The notes under the pieces: generated by a model | The model's database searches: none | Told to the model about the DNA's origin: nothing | What the model saw: the letters and a program-made list of their open reading frames with translations, nothing else | Position numbers and translations under genes: made by a program | Assembly (NCBI RefSeq): GCF_900143545.1 | Contig: NZ_FREV01000003.1 | Span: forward strand, 523,907 to 587,906 | Source: Loktanella sp. Alg231-35 | GTDB lineage: Bacteria; Pseudomonadota; Alphaproteobacteria; Rhodobacterales; Rhodobacteraceae | Direction of reading: 5' to 3' | DNA length: 64,000 nucleotides | Part shown: piece after piece, positions 8,209 to 16,721 of the stretch | How the letters are laid out: every line of letters starts with the position of its first letter | How positions within the stretch are numbered: the stretch's first letter is position 1

Positions 8209-8943
8209 CTACCGTGCGGCCTTGTCTCGTGCGGCAATCACACCCTGCGCGAGCTCTTGCGTATAGGTGGCAAGTGCTGCGAGGTTCGCGTCGGCGGCAC
8301 CGGCGTCCTGCGCTTCAATCGCGTCGGCGATCATCTGGTGCAAACCGATGATTTTCTCGCGCGAGCGCGCTGAGAAGGTGATCATGTTCATCAGCGGCTG
8401 CATCGCTTCAACCGCGCCTGCCAGTTGATAGGACAAAACCGGGTTGTCTGCTGCATCCACCAACGCACGGTGAAAGGCTACGTCAGAGGCGCAAAAGGCC
8501 TCGTCCGTCAGGCCCGGTTGTGATTGCCGATGCGCCTCGGCGCGCATGGTGGCAAGATGATCTGCACTGCGCCGCTGGGCCGACAGTGGCGCGCAGGCAC
8601 GTTCGAGTGCGTAACGCGCTTCGCAGGCTGTGGCAAAGCTGACCGCATTCATGGATAGCAGCAAAGTCGAGGTCGTGATTTGCTGCCCATAGGCATCTTC
8701 GAATTTCAGTCGGTTAACAAAGGCCCCGCCAGTGGCCCCACGCTGCGTCCGGATCAGCGATTGGGCGGCAAGCCGCTTCAATGCCTCGCGCACGGTGGGG
8801 CGCGAGACGTCGAATTGTTCGGCCAATTCTGCCTCGGACGGCAGGCGTTCGTCGACGGGCAAGGCCCCCGATATGATGGCATCGCGGATCGCTTTGGCGA
8901 TCTGGGCCGAAAGATCGGCAGAGCTGGAGGGATCAATTTTCAT
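8209..8943 (-). CDS. FadR-subfamily GntR regulator, probable DmdR
   Basis: A 244-residue regulator. Residues 8-75 are the winged helix ('ISGALPVDERLPSEAELAEQFDVSRPTVREALKRLAAQSLI'); the rest is an all-helical FCD effector domain with the metal/ligand residues expected in 'DVAFHRALVDAADN' and 'IIGLHQMIADAI'. It is transcribed away from the DUF2182-dmdA-acuI run across a perfect inverted repeat. In Ruegeria pomeroyi a GntR-family repressor (DmdR) beside dmdA-acuI controls that operon. By position and family this gene is the likely counterpart, but that assignment is inference. Confidence 0.8.
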   Translation of the reverse strand: MKIDPSSSADLSAQIAKAIRDAIISGALPVDERLPSEAELAEQFDVSRPTVREALKRLAAQSLIRTQRGATGGAFVNRLKFEDAYGQQITTSTLLLSMNAVSFATACEARYALERACAPLSAQRRSADHLATMRAEAHRQSQPGLTDEAFCASDVAFHRALVDAADNPVLSYQLAGAVEAMQPLMNMITFSARSREKIIGLHQMIADAIEAQDAGAADANLAALATYTQELAQGVIAARDKAAR

Positions 8944-8944
8944 T

Positions 8945-8968
8945 TGTCAGACAATTAAACGTCTGACA
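8945..8968. promoter_or_regulatory. Perfect inverted repeat, probable operator of the FadR-type regulator
   Basis: TGTCAGAC, eight bases, then GTCTGACA. The left arm starts just before the regulator's ATG on the minus strand, and the right arm is about 50 bases upstream of the DUF2182 start. The position suggests autorepression and control of the divergent DMSP run. The arms contain the GTC/GAC-type core common for FadR-type sites. Confidence 0.7.
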
Positions 8969-9019
8969 TATGATTAGGCAAGTCTTGAGTCGCAAATAAT
9001 GCATCGTAGGAGGACGTTC

Positions 9020-9787
9020 GTGCCACATCTGATCCGATCAACGCTATGGCTGTCGTTCTTTGGAGCGATCCTTGTTGCTTGGTGGATCATGTATGTCATG
9101 GCAATGGATATGGATCTTGACCTGTTGGGCCGTCCGGGGCCGATGGGGCAGGCGATGGCGGCAATGGATCCACGCATGCCGATGGATATGCCCATGGCGC
9201 GGTTTGGTCCGCTGTTTGCGATGTGGGCCATTATGATGGCTGCGATGATGTTGCCCACAATGGTGCCAACGCTGACAACCTATGAAAGTTTGATGGTCAG
9301 TGCCGACGGCACGCGGGCCGGGTGGCTGGGCGTATTGCTGGGGTATTTCATCGTCTGGGTCGCCTTTGCTGCCGTCATTACAGGTGTCCAATTGATCCTG
9401 CTGTTTGGCGGCGTGATAGATATGCTGGGGATTGCACCAACGTGGTTGTCGGCCACACTGCTTGTGGTGGTTGGGGCGTTTCAGTTCACCCGCGCCAAAG
9501 AGGTCTGCCATGGTGTCTGTCATGCGCCGATGAATTACTTCCTAGGCCATTGGAAAACTGGTTTTGGTGGTGGTCTGCGCATGGGCCTTGGGTTGGGCGC
9601 TTTTTGTGTGGTCTGTTGTTGGGGCTTCATGGCCTTGGGTTTTGTTGGCGGCGTGATGAGCCTGGCCTGGATGGGCCTAGCGACGTTGCTGATGGTCTTT
9701 GAGAAACTGCCCGACATCGGGCATCGTATTATCAAGCCTACCGGTGTTGTGCTGATCGGCGCAGGCATCGTGCTGGCATTTTTCTAA
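9020..9787 (+). CDS. DUF2182 family membrane protein
   Basis: A 255-residue protein with about six membrane segments. It carries the DUF2182 hallmark 'MWAIMMAAMMLPTMVPTL', a Met-rich segment preceded by 'AAMDPRMPMDMPMARFG'. I place the start at GTG 9020 because a perfect AGGAGG lies 6 bases upstream; an in-frame ATG at 8999 has no such site. Met-rich helices suggest binding of a soft metal such as copper, but no function is established. It begins a run of five same-strand genes ending in dmdA-acuI and is followed after 15 bases by its frequent partner, a DUF1326 gene. Confidence 0.85.
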   Translation: MPHLIRSTLWLSFFGAILVAWWIMYVMAMDMDLDLLGRPGPMGQAMAAMDPRMPMDMPMARFGPLFAMWAIMMAAMMLPTMVPTLTTYESLMVSADGTRAGWLGVLLGYFIVWVAFAAVITGVQLILLFGGVIDMLGIAPTWLSATLLVVVGAFQFTRAKEVCHGVCHAPMNYFLGHWKTGFGGGLRMGLGLGAFCVVCCWGFMALGFVGGVMSLAWMGLATLLMVFEKLPDIGHRIIKPTGVVLIGAGIVLAFF

Positions 9788-9802
9788 CGAAAGGGACGAG
9801 AT

Positions 9803-10513
9803 ATGGCTGAAAAAGAACGCGCACCCGCTGACAGGTTGCCGATCTCGCAACGCATTGACCAGCGGATGGAAAGCAATCCGCTGCGTCGCAAGATGAAGCC
9901 CACCGAATGGGCGATCAAGGGAGAGCTGTTCCTGAACTGCTCTTGCACAGTGTTTTGCCCTTGCGTCGTGAGCCTCGGCGCGCACCCTCCGACGGAAGGG
10001 CACTGCCATGCGTGGATGGCGATTGCCATTGATGAAGGGCATTTTGAGGGCGAGGACCTGTCAGGTCTGAACGTGGGTCTGCTGGTCGATATTCCGGGCC
10101 GCATGGCCGAGGGCAACTGGAAGGTTGCGGCCTATGTGGATGAACGCTCTACCCAGAAAGCCTATAATGGCATTCTGAAGATTTTCAGCGGCGCTGCGGG
10201 GGGCACAACAGGCCTGTTCACCATGCTGGTCTCCGAGATCATCGGGGCCGAGCGCGAGAAAGTCGAGATTGTGCGCGAAGGCAGCAAGCGCGGTATCTAC
10301 ATTGGTCGCAAAATCCAAGGAGAGATTGAGCTGATGAAGGGCGCGAGCCCCGATCATCCGGTGATGATCTCAAATTCCAAATACTGGATGGGCCCCGATA
10401 TCATCGCGGCCACTGGGACACGGTCCAAGGTCCGCGACTATGGCCGTGTCTGGGACTTTGGCGGTAAATCGGCAGAGGTCTGCGCGATCGACTGGAAGGG
10501 CCCCAAGCCGTGA
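9803..10513 (+). CDS. DUF1326 family protein
   Basis: A 236-residue soluble protein with the DUF1326 core beginning near residue 35: 'WAIKGELFLNCSCTVFCPCVVS', containing the family's clustered cysteines (CSC...CPC), then 'GHCHAWMAIAIDEGHF'. The Cys/His pattern suggests a metal or thiol site, but the role is unknown. It lies 15 bases after the DUF2182 gene and overlaps the DinB gene by 4 bp, so it sits inside the probable dmdA operon. Its ribosome-binding site AAGGGACGAG is good. The N-terminal 30 residues are polar and charged, unlike a signal peptide. Confidence 0.85.
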   Translation: MAEKERAPADRLPISQRIDQRMESNPLRRKMKPTEWAIKGELFLNCSCTVFCPCVVSLGAHPPTEGHCHAWMAIAIDEGHFEGEDLSGLNVGLLVDIPGRMAEGNWKVAAYVDERSTQKAYNGILKIFSGAAGGTTGLFTMLVSEIIGAEREKVEIVREGSKRGIYIGRKIQGEIELMKGASPDHPVMISNSKYWMGPDIIAATGTRSKVRDYGRVWDFGGKSAEVCAIDWKGPKP

Positions 10514-11010
10514 TCAGCCCCGCGTATTGCCAGACCATGGCACGCTATAATGCGTGGCAGAATGATGGGTTGCGCAAGATGGTTGGCGTAATGAGCGTCG
10601 CAGACCTGATCGAAGACCGTGGCGCATTTTTCGGGTCTATTTTTGCGACGCTGAACCATCTGCTGTGGGGTGACACGATCTGGATCAGCCGTTTCGATGG
10701 CGGTCAAGGGCCTGCTGTGCCTGCCAAGGACCACCGCGAGATTACCCCGACGCCTGCCGTTTGGGCGGCAGAGAGGTTTCGCATGGATGCGCGCGTTACG
10801 CTATGGGCGCAAAGTGTCAGTGCCGTTGATCTGGTGGGCGATCTGACGTGGTACTCGGACATGGCGGGTCGCGAAATCACAAGACCCAAGGCGCTTTGCG
10901 TTATGCAGTTGTTCAATCATCAGACTCATCACCGCGGGCAGGTTCATGCCATGCTGACGGCGTTGGGTTTGAAACCCAACGACACTGATCTGCCATTCAT
11001 GCCGGAGTAA
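10510..11010 (+). CDS. DinB family protein
   Basis: A 166-residue four-helix-bundle protein of the DinB superfamily. The three metal-ligand histidines are visible: 'LNHLLWGD' near residue 48 and 'FNHQTHHRGQVHAML' near residues 137-145. Family members include thiol-dependent S-transferases and metalloenzymes, many uncharacterised. It starts inside the DUF1326 stop codon (4-bp overlap) and ends 5 bases before dmdA, so it is almost certainly co-transcribed with dmdA. A role in low-molecular-weight thiol or methyl-thiol handling would fit the context but is not shown. Confidence 0.85.
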   Translation: MISPAYCQTMARYNAWQNDGLRKMVGVMSVADLIEDRGAFFGSIFATLNHLLWGDTIWISRFDGGQGPAVPAKDHREITPTPAVWAAERFRMDARVTLWAQSVSAVDLVGDLTWYSDMAGREITRPKALCVMQLFNHQTHHRGQVHAMLTALGLKPNDTDLPFMPE

Positions 11011-11015
11011 CGCCC

Positions 11016-12116
11016 ATGGCCGTCATTGCACCTTCGCGCCGCATCCGGCGCACCCCCTTTACCCCTGGCGTCGAAGCTGCCGGGGTGAAGGGCTATACCG
11101 TTTATAACCATATGCTTTTGCCAACTGTGTTTCGCAGTGTGGAAGAGGACTATCACCATCTAAAGTCCGCTGTGCAGGTCTGGGATGTTGCTGTTGAACG
11201 GCAAGTGGAACTGCGCGGCCCAGATTCCGCCCGACTGATGCAAATGCTGACGCCCCGCGACCTGCGCGGGATGATGCCGGGGCAGTGTTTCTATGTGCCG
11301 ATTGTTGATGAAACCGGCGGAATGCTGAATGACCCGGTGGCGCTGAAGCTGTCCGAGGACCGCTGGTGGATTTCGATCGCCGACAGTGATTTGCTGTTCT
11401 GGGTCAAAGGGCTTGCCTATGGGTACCGGCTTGATGTGCTGGTGGATGAGCCCGACATCTCGCCTTTGGCCGTGCAGGGGCCTTTGGCCGATGATCTGAT
11501 GGCGCGGGTCTTTGGGGATGCGGTCCGTGCGATCAAGTTCTTCCGCTTTGGCTGGTTTGATTTTGACGGTGTCAGCATGGCCGTCGCCCGCTCGGGCTAT
11601 TCCAAGCAGGGCGGGTTTGAGATTTACGTCGATGGCACCAAGAACGGGATGCCGCTGTGGAATGCGCTGATGGAGGCGGGCAGGGACCTTGACGTTTATG
11701 CCGGTTGCCCCAACCTGATTGAACGGATCGAGGGCGGTTTGCTGTCTTATGGCAATGACATGACCCGCGAGAACACACCGCATGAATGTGGATTGGGCCG
11801 GTTTTGCTCAACGCAAACGGCCATTGGCTGTGTGGGACGTGATGCGCTGTTGCGGGTGGCCAAAGAAGGGCCGACCCAGCAGATCCGGGCGATCTCGATT
11901 GATGGTGACATTCCCCCTTGCGATGCCGCCTGGCCGCTGATGGCCAAGGGCAAGCGGGTGGGGCAGATCACATCTGCCGCGAAATCACCGGATTTCAAGA
12001 CCAATGTGGCCATTGGCATGGTGCGTATGACCCATTGGGATGAGGGCACAGTTTTGCAGGTGGACACACCCGATGGGCCGCGTGATGTGACGGTAAACGA
12101 GGACTTCTGGCTATAG
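11016..12116 (+). CDS. dmdA: Dimethylsulfoniopropionate demethylase
   Basis: DmdA moves a methyl group from DMSP to tetrahydrofolate, giving methylmercaptopropionate, the first step of DMSP demethylation in the cytoplasm. The 366-residue length fits. The sequence follows roseobacter DmdA throughout: 'APSRRIRRTPFTPGVEAAGVKGYTVYNHMLLPTVF', 'DSARLMQMLTPRDLRGM', 'GGMLNDPVALKL', then a C-terminal GcvT-like barrel. Being paired with acuI supports DmdA over generic aminomethyltransferases. It starts 5 bases after the DinB stop, and acuI follows after 87 bases, the classic roseobacter order. Confidence 0.95.
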   Translation: MAVIAPSRRIRRTPFTPGVEAAGVKGYTVYNHMLLPTVFRSVEEDYHHLKSAVQVWDVAVERQVELRGPDSARLMQMLTPRDLRGMMPGQCFYVPIVDETGGMLNDPVALKLSEDRWWISIADSDLLFWVKGLAYGYRLDVLVDEPDISPLAVQGPLADDLMARVFGDAVRAIKFFRFGWFDFDGVSMAVARSGYSKQGGFEIYVDGTKNGMPLWNALMEAGRDLDVYAGCPNLIERIEGGLLSYGNDMTRENTPHECGLGRFCSTQTAIGCVGRDALLRVAKEGPTQQIRAISIDGDIPPCDAAWPLMAKGKRVGQITSAAKSPDFKTNVAIGMVRMTHWDEGTVLQVDTPDGPRDVTVNEDFWL

Positions 12117-12203
12117 CGCGTGATGCGCCGTCGGAGACTCCGACGGAAGTCTGATTGGACGAAGAAAAAGATGGGCCCGGCGCCCGGACGGAGAGGAATG
12201 AAG

Positions 12204-13187
12204 ATGTTTAACGCTTTGGTGGTCGATAAGAACGACGAGGGCAAGACCAGCGCCGCCGTGCAAGAGATCAGCCTTGATCAATTGCCAGCAGGCGATGTGA
12301 CCGTTGCCGTCGATTATTCGACGGTGAACTACAAGGATGGTCTTTGCATTGGGCCGGGTGGTGGTCTGGTCCGTAATTATCCGCATGTGCCGGGGATTGA
12401 TTTTGCAGGCACGGTCGAGACCTCAGATGATGATCGTTACAAGCCCGGAGACAAGGTTGTTCTGACCGGGTGGCGCGTGGGCGAGGCCCATTGGGGTGGG
12501 TATGCCCAAAAGGCGCGGGTCAAGGCCGATTGGCTGGTGCCGCTGCCCAGCGGTCTGGATACCCGTCAGGCGATGGCTGTGGGTACGGCAGGTTTCACGG
12601 CGATGCTGGCGGTGATGGCCCTAGAGGATCACGGCATCAAGGATGGTCCTGTGCTGGTCACCGGTGCGGCTGGCGGTGTGGGGTCCGTTGCGACGGCGAT
12701 TCTGGCCAATCTGGGTCATGAGGTTGCCGCTGTGACAGGACGCCCTGAAACGGCGGACTATCTGACATCGCTGGGGGCGACCCAGATTGTGCCACGTGAA
12801 GAGATCAATGAGACCACCAAGCGCCCGCTTGAGGCCGAAACATGGGGCGGCTGTGTTGATGCTGTTGGCGGCGACATGCTGGCGCGGGTGCTGGGGCAGA
12901 TGCAGTATGGGGCGTCCGTCTCAGCGGTAGGTTTGGCCGGTGGTGCCGGTCTGCCTGCAACTGTCATTCCGTTCCTGCTGCGCGGTGTGAACCTGCTAGG
13001 CATCGACAGCGTGATGCAGCCGTATCAGAACCGTCTGCGTGCATGGGAACGGATCGCCAAAGATCTGCCGATGGACAAGCTAGAGGCGATGATCCAGCCA
13101 GCGACCCTGTCCGATCTGCCTGATCTGGGGCGTGGTATTCTGAAAGGTCAGGTGAAGGGCCGCGTGGTTGTTGATGTAAACGGCTGA
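12204..13187 (+). CDS. acuI: Acryloyl-CoA reductase, AcuI (MDR family)
   Basis: AcuI reduces toxic acryloyl-CoA, formed during DMSP breakdown, to propionyl-CoA with NADPH. The 327-residue protein is a medium-chain reductase of the YhdH/AcuI group: 'STVNYKDGLCIGPGGGLVRNYPHVPGIDFAGTV' and the nucleotide-binding 'VTGAAGGVGSVA'. I chose ATG 12204 (MFNALVVDKNDEG) because GGAGAGGA lies 6 bases before it; earlier in-frame starts give an unnatural Arg-rich leader. It is 87 bases downstream of dmdA and ends at a strong terminator. Confidence 0.93.
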   Translation: MFNALVVDKNDEGKTSAAVQEISLDQLPAGDVTVAVDYSTVNYKDGLCIGPGGGLVRNYPHVPGIDFAGTVETSDDDRYKPGDKVVLTGWRVGEAHWGGYAQKARVKADWLVPLPSGLDTRQAMAVGTAGFTAMLAVMALEDHGIKDGPVLVTGAAGGVGSVATAILANLGHEVAAVTGRPETADYLTSLGATQIVPREEINETTKRPLEAETWGGCVDAVGGDMLARVLGQMQYGASVSAVGLAGGAGLPATVIPFLLRGVNLLGIDSVMQPYQNRLRAWERIAKDLPMDKLEAMIQPATLSDLPDLGRGILKGQVKGRVVVDVNG

Positions 13188-13211
13188 TCCCAGCCCAACG
13201 GATAACGAAAA

Positions 13212-13243
13212 AGGGGCGCCCGAACCGGGCGCCCCTTTCTTTT
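13212..13243. terminator. Rho-independent terminator between acuI and the BCCT gene
   Basis: A perfect 11-bp stem (AGGGGCGCCCG / CGGGCGCCCCT) with an AAC loop is flanked by A-rich sequence on the left and TTTCTTTTT on the right. It can terminate acuI, and its A/T flanks allow it to work for the convergent BCCT gene as well. Confidence 0.9.
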
Positions 13244-13258
13244 TGTTTGTGGCAAGGA

Positions 13259-15106
13259 TCACTCAGCCGGTTGTGCCTGACTGGTATCAACCGCAACACC
13301 AGCCTTGTCGCGGCGGTGATCGTTCCACATCGCCTTGGCCAGTGAAAGCATCATGCCCACCATGATGATACAGAAGGGCAGCGCCCCAATGATCATCGCG
13401 TTTTGCAAGGCCGACAGACCGCCGCCACCTGCGACAAGCAACGTACCGATCAGCAGCATCATGATCACACCCCAGATTATGCGGTGGAACACGCCGGTTT
13501 CTTCGGCCCCGCCTGACATGATGGTGTTCATCACCAGAATGCCGGAGTCAGCGGATGTCACAAGGAACGTCATGATCAGGATCACGCACATCACAACCAG
13601 AATGCCATAGAGTGCATCTGGCAGCATGGCCTCCATGGTCACAAAGAGCTTGGCAGAGTTGGACGCTGCGATGATGGCCCCATCAGCCGCACCGGAGAGT
13701 TCCAGATCAATCGCTGTGCCACCCAGGATGGTCATCCATGCCCAGCACACCAGACTTGGTGCGATGACAGCGCCCAGTACGAATTCACGTACAGTGCGCC
13801 CGCGCGAGATGCGCGCAAGGAACAAACCAACAAAGGGCGAAAACGCGATCCACCAGGCCCAGTAGAAAGTGGTCCAACCGGCCTGCCATGCAAACAGACG
13901 CCCTTCGGTGCCAGCTGCATAAATGGCGGTAAGTGTCTCCTCGCCCAGCCCTTGTGCCGCAGCAGGTGCGCCTTCACTGAAGCTCGCGAATGAGCCCCAA
14001 GGGTTGCCGCTTGCAGATGCATAAAGCGCCGAAAGGTCCTCAGCGGACAGCGCGGCTGCCGCTTCTGGCAAGGCTGCCGTGAAGGTCGCCATGTCTTGTG
14101 TCGAATGCGCCCCAAAGCTAAGCGACAGGAAGTTGAAGACATAATCGGCGAAAGCGGTTGCATAGGTGGTCATGGCAAACAGGAAGCTGCCAAAGATCAC
14201 GAATGTCAGGAGCAAGATCACCGAAAGCACAAGGTTGAGGTTCGACAGGTATTTTACCCCGCGCCCAACGCCCGACACAGCCGAGATGATCGACAGCGAC
14301 ATGATGATAAAGAGCGCCACCAGCAGACCGATGGTCGATGGGGCAGGGGCATCACCAGATGTATCCTGTAGCCATGCCATTCCAGTGACAGAGTACACAC
14401 CGTCAACAAACTGGGCGACACCAAAGCCGATCGTCACAGACACACCAAGGATCGTTGCGACAACACCCAGAACGTCAATCAGGTGACCCAGCGGGCTGTT
14501 TGCCCATTTGCCGATCAGTGGTGTCAGGGCCGAACGGATCGTGAGCGGCATGCCGCGTGTATAGGCGTAATAGGCCAGCGACAAACCAGTCACCACATAG
14601 ATGGCCCATGCGTGAAACCCGTAGTGCGCGAAGGTATAGCGATAGGCACCTGTAAGGGCTTCTTCGGTATTGGGTGCGACGTCTCCGGCGACGGTCAGCG
14701 GGTTAGAGCCCCAAAGGCCCACAGGCTCTGCGGTGGCAAAGGTCATCAGACCAACACCCAAACCGGCACCGAACATCATCGCAAACCACGAAAAGTTCGA
14801 GAACTCGGGCGTGTCGCCGGGTTGCCCGAGGATCCGCTTGCCTGTTGACGGGATGAGAGCCACAGCAAACAGAAAGACGGCAAAGCAGCCCGTTGCAATT
14901 ACGTAAAAGCCGTTGAAGCCATTCAGCAGCGTTGCGTTCCAGCTGGAAAGCGCTGTGCCGGCGCCTAGCGGCCAGATCAGTGCCCATAGCACCAAAACGA
15001 CCATTGATATCTTGGAGATCAGCGCGATCGGAAGGGAGTACCCTTCGTAGAATCCGCTGTCTTGTGTATTGATGTCCACATCTGTGAACGGTGGTTTAAC
15101 GGCCAT
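13259..15106 (-). CDS. BCCT family transporter (betaine/choline/DMSP type)
   Basis: A 615-residue inner-membrane symporter with 12 predicted segments. The family marks are present: 'MFGAGLGVGLMTFATAEPVGLW' and the tryptophan-rich 'GWTTFYWAWWIAFSPFVGLFLARISRGRTVREF'. BCCT carriers bring in glycine betaine, choline, carnitine or DMSP, usually with Na+ or H+. It carries an insertion of about 70 residues rich in Ala, Ser and Glu (around residues 325-400). Convergence with dmdA-acuI makes DMSP a plausible substrate, but sequence alone cannot decide. The ribosome-binding site is AGGAGGG. Confidence 0.9.
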   Translation of the reverse strand: MAVKPPFTDVDINTQDSGFYEGYSLPIALISKISMVVLVLWALIWPLGAGTALSSWNATLLNGFNGFYVIATGCFAVFLFAVALIPSTGKRILGQPGDTPEFSNFSWFAMMFGAGLGVGLMTFATAEPVGLWGSNPLTVAGDVAPNTEEALTGAYRYTFAHYGFHAWAIYVVTGLSLAYYAYTRGMPLTIRSALTPLIGKWANSPLGHLIDVLGVVATILGVSVTIGFGVAQFVDGVYSVTGMAWLQDTSGDAPAPSTIGLLVALFIIMSLSIISAVSGVGRGVKYLSNLNLVLSVILLLTFVIFGSFLFAMTTYATAFADYVFNFLSLSFGAHSTQDMATFTAALPEAAAALSAEDLSALYASASGNPWGSFASFSEGAPAAAQGLGEETLTAIYAAGTEGRLFAWQAGWTTFYWAWWIAFSPFVGLFLARISRGRTVREFVLGAVIAPSLVCWAWMTILGGTAIDLELSGAADGAIIAASNSAKLFVTMEAMLPDALYGILVVMCVILIMTFLVTSADSGILVMNTIMSGGAEETGVFHRIIWGVIMMLLIGTLLVAGGGGLSALQNAMIIGALPFCIIMVGMMLSLAKAMWNDHRRDKAGVAVDTSQAQPAE

Positions 15107-15473
15107 ATTTTTCCCTCCTGTTGTGGACGCAATCTATGTGCGCCCATCAATTTGATCAGGTTTGGCGAACCTGATTGCGGGCAATGGTACCATAGAATGC
15201 CCGAATAATGTGCGAAAATGCCCGCTTTGCGTACTGAATACGTCATTTTGCGGGACCGCTCTGCCCTGTCAGCGCAGTCCTTATTGGCGTGCGCGCTTGC
15301 TGCGGTTGCAGCATCGCTTTGCTGTTGCGCCGTCGTTTCAGCAATGATTGCGCCGGGTTTGATGTCCACGGTTTGCTCTTTGGCCAAGTTAACCACGACA
15401 CAGGCATGCGTGTGGTCATCGATGGGTGATAGTTTGGCTTGACCTTTGGGCGGTGCTTGGGCCCCATGCGCAT
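15107..15473. other. Intergenic stretch between divergent genes
   Basis: About 370 bases between the BCCT gene and the aminotransferase gene, which diverge. It should hold both promoters. Open frames on both strands overlap each other and none has a convincing start or known product. Confidence 0.5.
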
Positions 15474-16691
15474 ATGACTTTAGATATCGCATGGGTGCGT
15501 GCCCAGTTCCCCGCCTTTGACCAACCGTCGCTGCAAGATCAGGCGCATTTTGAAAATGCAGGCGGGTCTTATGCCTGCCGTCAGGTGATCGACCGTTTGT
15601 ATCGGTTCTATACTGAACGAAAGGTGCAGACGCATCACCCCTTTGAGGCATCGCGCCTTGCCGGAGAAGAGATGGACGAAGCGCAGGCGCGGCTGGCTGA
15701 AATGCTGGGTGTGAAAACGCAAGAGCTGTCCTTTGGGCCTTCGACCACACAGAACACTTACGTTCTATCGCAGGCCGTGCGCAAATGGATCAAACCGGGC
15801 CAGAGCATTGTTGTGACCAATCAGGATCACGAAGCAAACAGCGGCCCGTGGCGACGTTTGGCAGAGGATGGTGTTTCGATACTGGAATGGCAGATTGACC
15901 CTGACACGGGTGAACTTCACCTTGATGATCTGGCAGCACTGCTAGAACAGGACGTGGCCCTTGTCTGCTTTCCGCATTGTTCCAATGTGGTGGGGGCGAT
16001 CAATGATGTGGCGGCAATCACTGCACTGGCCAGATCCGCAGGTGCGCGCACTGTCGTGGATGGTGTCAGCTATGTCCCGCATGGGTTTCCTGATGTGGGT
16101 GCCTTGGGCTGTGACGTGTATTTGTTCAGTGCCTACAAGACCTTTGGCCCACATCAGGGCCTCATGGTGATCCGCGAGGCGTGGGGTTTTGAACTGCCCA
16201 ATCAGGGGCATCATTTTAATGGTGACATCCTTTACAAACGCTTCACCCCTGCGGGGCCGGATCATGCGCAGGTCGCTGCATCCGCGGGGATGGCCGACTA
16301 TTTTGAGGCGATGTCAGCCCACCATGGTGGCGGGTCGGCGGCAGATGCTGCGCGGTTATCCCATAATCTGATGCGCGATCATGAGGTCGATTTGCTGCAA
16401 CCGCTACTGGATTATGTCTCATCCAAGAATTCGGTGCGGCTGATCGGCCCTGCCAACGCGTCCACGCGTGCGCCGACAGTTGCGATGGCCTTGAGCACCA
16501 ATGCCGACGCCACAGCCGCCGCTTTGGCCCCGCTTGGCATCATGGCCGGTGGTGGTGATTTTTATGCCCAACGCCCCTTGGCTGCGGTGGGTGTCGACCC
16601 TGCCAAGGGCGTGCTGCGCGTCAGCTTTGTCCACTACACAACCAAAGCAGACGTTGACGGATTGATGGGCGCGCTAGATCAAGTCTTGTAA
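15474..16691 (+). CDS. Cysteine desulfurase-like aminotransferase class V protein
   Basis: A 405-residue PLP enzyme of fold type I. The Schiff-base lysine is in 'VYLFSAYKTFGPHQG' and the cofactor-binding Asp in 'ARTVVDGVSYVPHGFPDV'. The N-terminal 'HFENAGGSYACRQVIDR' and 'ELSFGPSTTQNTYVLSQAV' are typical of the group. The substrate (cysteine, kynurenine or another amine) cannot be told. I place the start at ATG 15474 (MTLDIAWVRAQFPAF); an upstream in-frame ATG adds an unlikely leader. The ribosome-binding site is weak. The photolyase gene follows after 30 bases. Confidence 0.85.
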   Translation: MTLDIAWVRAQFPAFDQPSLQDQAHFENAGGSYACRQVIDRLYRFYTERKVQTHHPFEASRLAGEEMDEAQARLAEMLGVKTQELSFGPSTTQNTYVLSQAVRKWIKPGQSIVVTNQDHEANSGPWRRLAEDGVSILEWQIDPDTGELHLDDLAALLEQDVALVCFPHCSNVVGAINDVAAITALARSAGARTVVDGVSYVPHGFPDVGALGCDVYLFSAYKTFGPHQGLMVIREAWGFELPNQGHHFNGDILYKRFTPAGPDHAQVAASAGMADYFEAMSAHHGGGSAADAARLSHNLMRDHEVDLLQPLLDYVSSKNSVRLIGPANASTRAPTVAMALSTNADATAAALAPLGIMAGGGDFYAQRPLAAVGVDPAKGVLRVSFVHYTTKADVDGLMGALDQVL

Positions 16692-16721
16692 GCAGGCCAA
16701 GACGACCTGCGCGGAGGTCTG

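Noticed and set aside
15019..15750. Long minus-strand open frame across the BCCT-aminotransferase gap
   Set aside because: It overlaps both real genes antisense, has no well-placed start with a ribosome-binding site, and gives no recognisable protein.
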